Source of the DNA: JAKAIY01 sp963809385
Lineage (GTDB): Bacteria > Chloroflexota > Ktedonobacteria > Ktedonobacterales > JADMIN01
NCBI GenBank assembly: GCA_963809385.1
Contig: CAWEJL010000002.1
Location: forward strand, 124,001 to 188,000
Length of the DNA stretch: 64,000 nt
Direction: 5' to 3'
Shown: positions 1 to 7,136 of the stretch, in pieces
Numbering within the stretch: the stretch's first letter is position 1
Layout of the letters: each line of letters starts with the position of its first letter
The notes under the pieces: generated by a model
Database searches by the model: none
Seen by the model: the letters and a program-made list of their open reading frames with translations, nothing else
What the model was told of the DNA's origin: nothing
Position numbers and translations under genes: made by a program

Positions 1-956
1 AGCGCCTCCGCCGCGTAGACATCGGCGGCCATGTAGGCCAGCTTCTTCTTGATCAGCCCGAAGCCCGCTAGCGGACGGCCAAACGCCTTGCGCTCGTTGG
101 CGTAAGCGGCGGCCAAATCGAGCGCCGCGCGCGCCCCGCCCGCCGTGCCCGCGCCTAGCTTCAAGCGGCCAATGTTGAGGATGTTGAAAGCGATCTTGTA
201 GCCCTTGCCAATCTCGCCCAGCAGGTTCTCGACCGGCACATGCACATTGTCGAAGTACACCGTGCGGGTGGACGAACCCTTGATGCCGACCTTCTTCTCT
301 TCCGCCCCGGTGGAGACACCCTCCCAGGCCGACTCAACAATGAAGGCGGTGTGCTTGGTGTCGTCAATCTTGGCGAAGACGATCATCACGTCGGCGAAGC
401 CCGCGTTCGAGATCCACTGCTTGGCGCCGTTGAGCACGTAGTACTTGCCGTCCTCGGTGAGCGTCGCGCGCGTGCGGATGCTCATCGCATCGGAGCCAAC
501 GCCCGGCTCGGTCAGCGCGTAGGCGCCGATCAGCTCGCCGGTGGCCAGTCTGGGCAGATACTTCCGCTTCTGCTCGTCCGTGCCGTAGAAGACGATCGGC
601 AGCGTGCCAATCGTCGTGTGCGCGCCTTGCGCCACCGCGAACGCCGCCTGGCGCATCTCCCGCGCGACCAGCGCGCTGACGACCATGCCGAGATCGGCCC
701 CGCCGTACTCCTCCGGCACGTCAATCATCAGCAAACCTTGCTCGCCGGCCTCTTTGACCAGCTTAGCCATCAGGCCCGGCTCCTGCGCGTCAATCTCGTC
801 GCTCTTGGGCAGAACCTCGCGCTGGATGAAGGTCTGCGCGGAATCGCGAATCTCGCGCTGCTCGTCCGTCAACCGCTCCAGGGTCAGAAAGTCCGCGCTC
901 GTGACCGGTGTGGTCAGAAAGCTCGCGCCGGAATTCGTCTTTGCCTCGGTCGCCAT
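1..956 (-). CDS. Acyl-CoA dehydrogenase (C-terminus beyond window edge)
   Basis: FAD-dependent acyl-CoA dehydrogenase, which oxidises acyl-CoA to trans-2-enoyl-CoA in beta-oxidation. Only the first 318 residues are present. The C-terminal helical domain, which holds the catalytic base in most family members, lies beyond position 1. Visible are the N-terminal helical domain (about residues 25-140) and the start of the middle beta-domain, with the FAD-contacting stretch YALTEPGVGSD near residue 147 followed by KQWISNAG. The ATG at 954-956 has GGGAGG nine bases upstream. The acyl-CoA ligase lies 108 bp upstream on the same strand, so the two probably form a fatty-acid degradation operon. Substrate chain length cannot be told from this part. 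The family call is firm. Confidence 0.9.
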   Translation of the reverse strand, partial: MATEAKTNSGASFLTTPVTSADFLTLERLTDEQREIRDSAQTFIQREVLPKSDEIDAQEPGLMAKLVKEAGEQGLLMIDVPEEYGGADLGMVVSALVAREMRQAAFAVAQGAHTTIGTLPIVFYGTDEQKRKYLPRLATGELIGAYALTEPGVGSDAMSIRTRATLTEDGKYYVLNGAKQWISNAGFADVMIVFAKIDDTKHTAFIVESAWEGVSTGAEEKKVGIKGSSTRTVYFDNVHVPVENLLGEIGKGYKIAFNILNIGRLKLGAGTAGGARAALDLAAAYANERKAFGRPLAGFGLIKKKLAYMAADVYAAEA

Positions 957-1064
957 CTTCTTGTGCCTCCCTCTCGCGGGAGCCAGCGCGTCTCACGCCA
1001 ACCCCGCCTGTATAAACCCAACCACTACCAGGTCATAACATCGTTCTACCCCAGAGGCGCCGCG

Positions 1065-2834
1065 TTACGCGGGCGCATGCGGCGCCACGGCCCGCGCCAG
1101 CGCCTCTTCACGCAGCGCGCGCCGCAGCACTTTGCCCACCAGCGTCTTCGGCAGCGACTCGCGGAACTCGTACTCCTTGGGGACTTTGTAGGCCGCTAGC
1201 CGCTCGTGACACCACTGGTCGAGCTCGGCGGCGGTAAGCGTCTCGCCGGGCTTGACGACGACGAACGCCCGCACCGTCTCGCCGCGATACTCGTCGGGCA
1301 TGCCAACGATCGCCGCTTCGAGTACCTTCGGGTGCGCGTACAAGACCTCCTCGATGTCTCTGGGGTAGACGTTGTACCCGCTAGCGATGATCATGTCCTT
1401 GGCGCGGTCCACGATTGTAAAGTAGCCGTCCGCATCCATCACGCCAATGTCACCCGTGCGCAGCCAGCTGTCGCGCAGGACATTGGCCGTTTCATCGGGC
1501 CGGTTCCAGTAGCCTTGCATCACCTGCGGCCCGCGCACAACGATCTCGCCGCGCTCTCCCAATGGCGCGGGCTCCCAGGTGTCAGGGTTGATGATCATGG
1601 CGTCAGTGTTGGGCATTGGCAAGCCAATCGTCCCCACACGCCGCTCGCCATAGACCGGGTTGCAGTGTGTGACCGGCGACGCCTCCGTTAGGCCGTAGCC
1701 CTCGACCACCTTCGCGCCGGAGACCGCCTCGAAGCGTCGCTGCACTTCGGCGGGCAGGGGCGCCGAGCCGCTGATGCAAACCTGGATCGAGCGCAGGTCG
1801 CGCTTGTGTTGCTCGACCTCACGCGCCAGCGCCAGATACATCGTCGGCACGCCGGGGAACAGGTCGGGCTTGTACTTCTCGATGGCGTCCAGCGTGTCCT
1901 TGACCGTGAAGCGCGGCAGTAGCGCCATCGTCGAGGCGGCGTAGATCGTCAGGTTCATCGCCACGGTCAGGCCGTAGACGTGGAAGAACGGGGCCACGCA
2001 GAGCGTGACGTGCTTCGACCCCGCAGGCTGCTCGTTCCATACCCAACACTGCATGGCGTTCGTCAGCAGATTGCGGTGCGTCAGCATCGCGCCCTTCGCC
2101 ACGCCCGTCGTGCCGCCGGTGTATTGCAGCAGCGCCAGATCATCGGGCTTGGCGGGCTCCGGTAGCTGGACGCTATCGAGGCCTAGACTGTCGCCCGCAT
2201 GCCCAATGACGTGGCGAAAGTCGTGAATGGTGGGGTCGTTGCGCGGGATGCGCTCCGGCTTGCGGCCCTGGCGGCGTGACGTGATCGCCTCGCGCGCGTG
2301 GTACGCCAGCGCGAGCGGCGCCGGAAAGTAGTCCGCGACGTTGGTCAGGATGATATGCTCGACCGGCGTATTCGCGCGCACTTTGGCCAGGTTTGGGTAG
2401 AGCTGGTCGAGCAGCACGATCACCTTCGCGCCGGAATCGCGGAGCTGGTGCTCTAGCTCTGGCGGCGTATACAGCGGGTTGGTCGGCACGACCACCGCGC
2501 CCGCCTTCAGCGCGCCATAGAACGCGACGGGGAATTGCGGACAGTTCGGCAGGCAGATGGATACCCGGTCGCCGGGCCGCACGCCCAGCTTCACCAGGGC
2601 GCGCGCAAAGCGGTCAGCCAGCGAAGCGAACTGCGCGTAGCTGAGGCGCGTGCCGTAATACTCGATGGCGGTGAAGGCGCTCGACGTACGCGCGGCCTCG
2701 TCCAGCAGCCATGTCAGCGGCTGCGCGGGAACGGTAATGCTGGCGGGCACGGAGGAAGAGTAATGCTCCGTCCACGGCCGCGACGCCGGAGCGACGTCGC
2801 CCGGAACTGGATCGTTTGCTGTGGCGTCATCCAT
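1065..2834 (-). CDS. fadD: Long-chain fatty acid--CoA ligase (AMP-forming)
   Basis: Activates free fatty acids to acyl-CoA with ATP, through an acyl-adenylate. It is 589 residues, normal for the family. The AMP-binding signature YTGGTTGVAKGA is near residue 235, the A5 motif GYGLTEASP near 378, and the hinge region RTGDIG near 460 followed by DRAKDMIIASGYNVYP. The A10 lysine region GKVLRRALRE is at the C-terminus. The frame is open about 98 codons further upstream. I chose the ATG at 2832-2834 because it has AACGAGGAG at the right distance and the upstream extension resembles no ligase sequence. It is followed by the acyl-CoA dehydrogenase, so the pair supplies and oxidises acyl-CoA. A close relative used in lipid synthesis rather than degradation cannot be excluded. 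Confidence 0.92.
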   Translation of the reverse strand: MDDATANDPVPGDVAPASRPWTEHYSSSVPASITVPAQPLTWLLDEAARTSSAFTAIEYYGTRLSYAQFASLADRFARALVKLGVRPGDRVSICLPNCPQFPVAFYGALKAGAVVVPTNPLYTPPELEHQLRDSGAKVIVLLDQLYPNLAKVRANTPVEHIILTNVADYFPAPLALAYHAREAITSRRQGRKPERIPRNDPTIHDFRHVIGHAGDSLGLDSVQLPEPAKPDDLALLQYTGGTTGVAKGAMLTHRNLLTNAMQCWVWNEQPAGSKHVTLCVAPFFHVYGLTVAMNLTIYAASTMALLPRFTVKDTLDAIEKYKPDLFPGVPTMYLALAREVEQHKRDLRSIQVCISGSAPLPAEVQRRFEAVSGAKVVEGYGLTEASPVTHCNPVYGERRVGTIGLPMPNTDAMIINPDTWEPAPLGERGEIVVRGPQVMQGYWNRPDETANVLRDSWLRTGDIGVMDADGYFTIVDRAKDMIIASGYNVYPRDIEEVLYAHPKVLEAAIVGMPDEYRGETVRAFVVVKPGETLTAAELDQWCHERLAAYKVPKEYEFRESLPKTLVGKVLRRALREEALARAVAPHAPA

Positions 2835-2891
2835 GAGCGCACTCCTCGTTGAGTGAACGGCTGAGCCTGAAAAGGATACAGGGATAGAGGC

Positions 2892-2897
2892 AGTATA
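2892..2897 (-). promoter_or_regulatory. Possible -10 box of the acyl-CoA ligase operon
   Basis: TATACT reads on the minus strand about 58 bases upstream of the ligase ATG, in the AT-rich gap shared with the divergent HAD gene. No convincing -35 box lies 17 bases upstream, so the call is tentative. Confidence 0.35.
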
Positions 2898-2922
2898 TCC
2901 GCCAGATATATGGATCGCGCCG

Positions 2923-2953
2923 TTGCCAGCTAACGTCTTTACGTGCGTATAAT
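2923..2953 (+). promoter_or_regulatory. Sigma70-type promoter of the HAD hydrolase gene
   Basis: TTGCCA at 2923-2928 and a perfect TATAAT at 2948-2953 are separated by 19 bases, slightly longer than ideal. The predicted transcript starts near 2960, about 50 bases before the GTG start at 3013. This is the only consensus -10 hexamer in this divergent gap. Confidence 0.55.
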
Positions 2954-3012
2954 GGCATCTGGCTAACACACTCATGACGGATGGGGCCTGCGACCAACAT
3001 GCTGGAGATGCT

Positions 3013-3744
3013 GTGATTCGAGCGGTACTTTTCGACCTCGACGACACCCTCTGCGACGCCGCGCCCGCATTCGCGACAGGGCGCGCTACTGCCTTCGCCC
3101 AGGCGTTGGTGAGCCTGCCGGGAGTCACTCAGGCGAACCTATCCGCAGCCTGGGACGCGGCGAATGGGGAGTTGTTTAGCGCGCTGAATGCTGGGGAAAT
3201 GACCATGGCGCGAGTGCGGGAGGAGCGTTTTCGGCGCACGTTGGCGCTGCTGGGGCGGCCAGACGACGGGCTAGCCGATCATCTGAACGGCATCCTCGGC
3301 CAGACACAGCTTGACGCGCTCCATCTCTTCGATGACGTAGCAACGCTCGCGGAACTACGCTCGAAAGGCCTGTTCCTTGGCGTCATCACCAACGGCGCGG
3401 GAGACGAGCACACTGACAGCCAGCGCACAAAGGCAGCGCGTCTCAACCTGCTCGGCAAGGTTGATGGGTTCTGGGTCTCGGACGAAATGGGATACCGAAA
3501 ACCTGACCCACGCGCGTTTCTCCCCGCGCTCCAGGCCACTGGCGCGGCCGCGACGGAATGCCTGTATATCGGGGACTCGCCCGAAACGGATATCGCTGGA
3601 GCGAACGCGGCTGGTATGCGCAGCGCGCTTATCCAGAGACAGGAGCGAGCGCCATCCCGTACCGCGGGGTACAGCGCTCAACCATGGCGCGCCATTCACT
3701 CGCTATGGCAGACTCTTGATCTCTTGGAGGATCCTGGGCCGTAG
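3013..3744 (+). CDS. HAD-superfamily hydrolase (subfamily IA)
   Basis: Phosphatase of the haloacid dehalogenase superfamily, probably acting on a small phosphorylated metabolite; the substrate is unknown. All four motifs are seen: FDLDDTL (nucleophile D8, general acid D10), VITNGAG near residue 124, the lysine in YRKPDP near 162, and the metal-binding GDSPETDIAG near 187. The segment between motifs I and II is a helical cap, which fits subfamily IA. An ATG at 2974 is in frame, but the GTG at 3013 has GGAG eight bases upstream and gives the usual N-terminus (M)IRAVLFDLDDTL, so I prefer it. The gene is transcribed divergently from the acyl-CoA ligase. The XRE regulator follows 31 bp downstream. 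Confidence 0.85.
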   Translation: MIRAVLFDLDDTLCDAAPAFATGRATAFAQALVSLPGVTQANLSAAWDAANGELFSALNAGEMTMARVREERFRRTLALLGRPDDGLADHLNGILGQTQLDALHLFDDVATLAELRSKGLFLGVITNGAGDEHTDSQRTKAARLNLLGKVDGFWVSDEMGYRKPDPRAFLPALQATGAAATECLYIGDSPETDIAGANAAGMRSALIQRQERAPSRTAGYSAQPWRAIHSLWQTLDLLEDPGP

Positions 3745-3775
3745 ACGCTTTCAAGGTGAAATGAGGTCGTAACCT

Positions 3776-4630
3776 ATGACGCATTCACGCGTGACGAATA
3801 GAGAGGCGAAGGGTGGCGGGGCCGAAACCCAGAAGCCTGATGAATTCGGCGCGCTGATCGCCGAGCTACGCCAGAAGCGCGGCCTCTCGCAAGGACAGCT
3901 CGCGCGGGCGGCGCGGCTCTCGCGCACCTACATCTATCACCTGGAGACCGGTCAGCGGACGGCGCCATCCGCGCGGGTGGCGCGCTCGCTGGCCCGCGCG
4001 CTGGAGGCCCACGGCCCCGACCGGCAGCGGCTGGCGGCGGCCTTCACCACGCTGACCGGCGAACAGATGGAGGATGAGAGCGAACAGCTCGACCTCTTCG
4101 ACCAGCGCGAGCTGGCGGCGCTGCTGGTCCACAATACCGCTTTCCCAGCGCACAGCCTCGACCGGCTGTGGAATATCACCTCCTGGAACCCGCCCGCGAC
4201 CGAGCTCTTCGAGCTGGACGAATCCGTGCTGGCCAGCTATAACCAGAACCTGATGATGGTCGTCTTCGATCCCGCCTATCGCGCGCGCTTCCGTCCCTGG
4301 GAGGCGCTCGCGCGGCGCATGCTGGCCGATTTCAAGCACAACACCCGCAGCCTGACCTACCTGCCGGAGTATCGCGCGCTCTGGCGCGGCCTGCGCGCCA
4401 TGCCCGACTTCCAGCGTATCGCCAACACATCGGACGCCGGCGTCGCGGTGGCGCCGAGCTTCGTCTTCCACATGCGACACTCGCGGCTCGGCCCGCTGGC
4501 GCTGCGGACGACGATCACTGTCTTCAGCGGCTCCTCAGACTACTCGATCGTCACCTACGTCCCCGGCGATCAGCAGACGCTCTCGATCTTCGCCCGCAAC
4601 GGCTGGCAGCGTGAGGGCGTGGCGGAGTAA
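3776..4630 (+). CDS. XRE-family regulator with MmyB-like ligand-binding domain
   Basis: DNA-binding transcriptional regulator. Residues about 24-79 form a Cro/CI helix-turn-helix (IAELRQKRGLSQGQLARAA, then TYIYHLETGQR). Residues about 115-284 match the MmyB-like PAS-type domain, with the hallmarks W-N-P-A-TELFELD, MMVVFDP, RARFRPWEALARRMLADFK and RALWRGLRAMPDF. The MmyB family is known to bind fatty-acid-like ligands in one crystal structure; any ligand here is unknown. It is 284 residues, typical length. The ATG at 3776 follows GAGGT. It sits 31 bp after the HAD gene in the same direction and converges on the GT-C gene with a 16-bp gap. No target operator can be assigned. Confidence 0.85.
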   Translation: MTHSRVTNREAKGGGAETQKPDEFGALIAELRQKRGLSQGQLARAARLSRTYIYHLETGQRTAPSARVARSLARALEAHGPDRQRLAAAFTTLTGEQMEDESEQLDLFDQRELAALLVHNTAFPAHSLDRLWNITSWNPPATELFELDESVLASYNQNLMMVVFDPAYRARFRPWEALARRMLADFKHNTRSLTYLPEYRALWRGLRAMPDFQRIANTSDAGVAVAPSFVFHMRHSRLGPLALRTTITVFSGSSDYSIVTYVPGDQQTLSIFARNGWQREGVAE

Positions 4631-4646
4631 GCGCGACCCGTTCGCC

Positions 4647-5936
4647 CTACTGCGACGAGGCGCCCATGCCGCCCGCATTGGAAGCCGCCACACCCACAGG
4701 CGCTCTCCGCCACGCGCGCAGCGACGGAACGCCACCTGGCAGGCGTACGCCCGCGCTCCACAGGTAGAGCGCGCCGCACAGCAGCCAGAGCAGGAGAGTG
4801 CCAGCCGCCGGCGCCCGATAAATCGGGTGAGGCACGTGGAATGGAATGACAATCAACAGGCAATAACTCAACGCGAGCGCGGCGCCCGGCCACCAGCGCG
4901 AGACGAGCGCCCGCCAGCCTCTTCCGGAACCAGCTTGCTTCGCGTATTGGAGCGCGACATCCAGACATATCATAAGAGCGGGCAGCAGCCATGTGAGGTA
5001 ATACCACCAGACGAGCGGCGAGAGCATCAACATAGTGGCCAGCGCCCAGCCAGCGCCCACCAGTTCGTTCGAGGCCTGACTCCCTCTGCCCCATCTGAGC
5101 CAGACGACGGTCGCTACAAACGCTACCGCCGCGAGATATCCAATGAAAACACCGCCCGGCAGCGAGTTCATCCAATGTCCTCCCTCGTCTATAGCGGCAT
5201 AGTAGCGCACATCAGCCTCGCCAGCTCCAATACTTTCAAGCAAGGTTTGAGGCCCAACGATCAGCCCCTGCGCGACGACGAGCGCAATGGAGGCGGCTGC
5301 GGCTCCCACCGCGACACGCCAGCGTCCACGCAGAAGGTAGTAGAGGACCAGGATCGCCGGGAAATACTTGAGGACCACCCCGAAGCCAAGCAAGACACCA
5401 CCTGCGTACGGATGATCGCGCTTGATGAGCATGACACTCCCGAGGATACAAACCAGCAATACGAGATGAACCTGACCGTAGCCGATGCCTGAAAGAACCG
5501 GAAGAAGGAAGAGCGTCATCATCGCGACGAGCAAGGCCTGGGCCGAACCTGACCGCCGCCACGCCCGAACGATATAGATGGCGGACACGCCAAACCACAG
5601 CGCGAAGTTGAACACAAACCATACGGCCACGGCGGTCTGACAGGGGAGATACGTAAGCGGTTCGAGCAAGAGCGCAAGCAGCGGCTGATAGGGATAGGGG
5701 TAAAGCGGTGGAGATCCGCACCCGCCGTGAGCAAGCACAGTCGCGGTGAGTGTCTGCTGGAGAAAGACGTTGCTATGTGGCGAAAATCGGAGTGTTTCAG
5801 CCGCGGCGTAGTACATGCCAAAGTCGCCGCCGTCAGCATATTGGAGCAAATACGCGTACACAATGCTCATCGGCAGCCAGCCGATCACGGCGCCCCAGCC
5901 GGCCGCCAGCCCAAATCGCCGCCACCGCGTTGACAT
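4647..5936 (-). CDS. GT87/DUF2029-family polyprenyl-sugar glycosyltransferase, multi-pass membrane protein
   Basis: A GT-C fold membrane protein of about ten transmembrane segments and 429 residues. It resembles the DUF2029/GT87 mannosyltransferases that use polyprenyl-phosphate sugars outside the cytoplasmic membrane. The loop after TM1 carries YADGGDFGMYYAAAETL, the acidic first-loop pattern of GT-C enzymes, and later come YPYPYQPLLALLLEPLTYL and KRDHPYAGGVLLGFGVVLKYFP. An ATG at 5946-5948 is in frame four codons earlier. I prefer ATG 5934-5936 because GGAGG (inside the first four codons) lies five bases before it. The gene is convergent with the XRE regulator and divergent from trmD; a 10-bp inverted repeat lies just upstream. 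Acceptor and donor are unknown. Confidence 0.75.
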   Translation of the reverse strand: MSTRWRRFGLAAGWGAVIGWLPMSIVYAYLLQYADGGDFGMYYAAAETLRFSPHSNVFLQQTLTATVLAHGGCGSPPLYPYPYQPLLALLLEPLTYLPCQTAVAVWFVFNFALWFGVSAIYIVRAWRRSGSAQALLVAMMTLFLLPVLSGIGYGQVHLVLLVCILGSVMLIKRDHPYAGGVLLGFGVVLKYFPAILVLYYLLRGRWRVAVGAAAASIALVVAQGLIVGPQTLLESIGAGEADVRYYAAIDEGGHWMNSLPGGVFIGYLAAVAFVATVVWLRWGRGSQASNELVGAGWALATMLMLSPLVWWYYLTWLLPALMICLDVALQYAKQAGSGRGWRALVSRWWPGAALALSYCLLIVIPFHVPHPIYRAPAAGTLLLWLLCGALYLWSAGVRLPGGVPSLRAWRRAPVGVAASNAGGMGASSQ

Positions 5937-5969
5937 CGCAACCTCCATCCGCCACCGTTCCGCTCAATC

Positions 5970-5999
5970 ATGAGTGAGCCCGCTTCCATGCTCACTCAT
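5970..5999. promoter_or_regulatory. Perfect 10-bp inverted repeat between divergent genes
   Basis: ATGAGTGAGC at 5970-5979 and its exact reverse complement at 5990-5999, separated by 10 bases. It lies 34 bp upstream of the GT87 gene start and 193 bp before trmD. It may be an operator for a dimeric regulator or an mRNA hairpin; the sequence does not decide which. Confidence 0.5.
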
Positions 6000-6192
6000 C
6001 GCAAAGCGGGGCCGCATGCTGGCGAAGTCTGGCCAAGCCGCGAAGCGCATGCTCCTTGGGTATAACGAATGAGCCAGCGATCTCGCATTTGGAACCCTGG
6101 CGCCGCAGGCGGCTAGCGGCGCGCGGGCGTTGTGGCGTACTCTGGACAAAGAAAGAGACGGATTGGACACGGCGCGCGAGAAAGCGGATGGC

Positions 6193-6951
6193 ATGCGGAT
6201 AGATATCTTCACCCTGTTCCCCGACATGATGCGCGGGCCGCTGGATACCAGCATCATCGCCCGCGCGCGCGCCAAGGAAATCGTCGAGGTCAACCTCTAC
6301 AACCCGCGCGATGTCACCACCGACCGCCATCACATCGTGGATGATTACCCCTACGGCGGCGGCGCGGGCATGGTGATGAAGCCTGATCCGATCTTCACCG
6401 CTGTCGAGCGTGTCTACGAGTCCGGCCCGATCATCCTGATGTCGCCGCAGGGCCGTGTCTTCTCCCAGGCTGTCGCGCGCGAGCTCTCTGCGGAGCCACG
6501 CCTGACGCTGCTCTGCGGCCACTACGAAGGGGTGGACGAGCGCGTGCGTGAGCATCTCTGCACCGACGAAATCTCGATCGGCGACTTCGTCCTGACCGGC
6601 GGCGAGCTGGCGGCGCTGGTGATCGTCGACGCCGTCGCGCGGCTGCTGCCCGGCGCGCTGGCCCCTGGCTCGACCGAGGAGGAATCGCACACCGCCGGGC
6701 TGCTGGAGTATCCCCAGTACACCCGGCCGCCGGAATTTCGCGGATGGCGCGTGCCTGACGCCCTGCTGAGCGGCAACCACGCCGCCATCGCCCGCTGGCG
6801 CCGTAAAGAGTCACTCCGCCGCACGCGCGCGCGCCGCCCCGATCTGCTCGACGCGCTCGACCTCACTCCACCCGACCGCAAGCTCCTTGCGGAGATCGAG
6901 GCGGAAGAAGCCGCTAATCCTCCCGGCACGCAGGATATAGACGCCAGTTAA
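6193..6951 (+). CDS. trmD: tRNA (guanine37-N1)-methyltransferase
   Basis: SAM-dependent enzyme that methylates N1 of G37 next to the anticodon, preventing +1 slippage on the ribosome. The 252 residues begin MRIDIFTLFP, the normal TrmD start, so the in-frame ATG at 6130 is rejected. The SPOUT trefoil-knot motifs LLCGHYEGVDERV and SIGDFVLTGGELAALVIVD are present, followed by RPPEFRGWRVPDALLSGNH of the C-terminal domain. In many bacteria trmD sits with rpsP, rimM and rplS; here it stands alone between the GT87 gene and the glucoamylase, with no ribosomal neighbours. GAGAAAG provides a modest SD. Identification is secure. Confidence 0.96.
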   Translation: MRIDIFTLFPDMMRGPLDTSIIARARAKEIVEVNLYNPRDVTTDRHHIVDDYPYGGGAGMVMKPDPIFTAVERVYESGPIILMSPQGRVFSQAVARELSAEPRLTLLCGHYEGVDERVREHLCTDEISIGDFVLTGGELAALVIVDAVARLLPGALAPGSTEEESHTAGLLEYPQYTRPPEFRGWRVPDALLSGNHAAIARWRRKESLRRTRARRPDLLDALDLTPPDRKLLAEIEAEEAANPPGTQDIDAS

Positions 6952-7040
6952 TCCGCTCGCCGCGCTCCCCTAAGCTGTCATACAAGGCTGTCCAGTTGCG
7001 CCAGTCTACTTTTGTATTCGTTATGAAAACTGACTCGGAC

Positions 7041-7070
7041 TTGACAAAGTTAGTACAGTGTCCTTACTAT
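7041..7070 (+). promoter_or_regulatory. Strong sigma70 promoter of the glucoamylase gene
   Basis: A perfect -35 TTGACA (7041-7046), an 18-base spacer and -10 TACTAT (7065-7070). The start would be near 7077, giving a leader of about 60 bases before the GTG at 7137. An imperfect inverted repeat (AGTCTACTTTT at 7003-7013, AAAACTGACT at 7026-7035) ends five bases before the -35 box and could be a regulator site. Confidence 0.75.
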
Positions 7071-7136
7071 GCTCTCAGCCTACTAGCCCCTGAGGGGGGA
7101 GACACGTCTGCCGCACACGTGCAAAGGAGATTCACC

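Noticed and set aside
240..1199. A 319-codon plus-strand frame over the acyl-CoA dehydrogenase
   Set aside because: The minus strand encodes a clear acyl-CoA dehydrogenase up to the window edge; the plus frame has no motif and runs across two genes.
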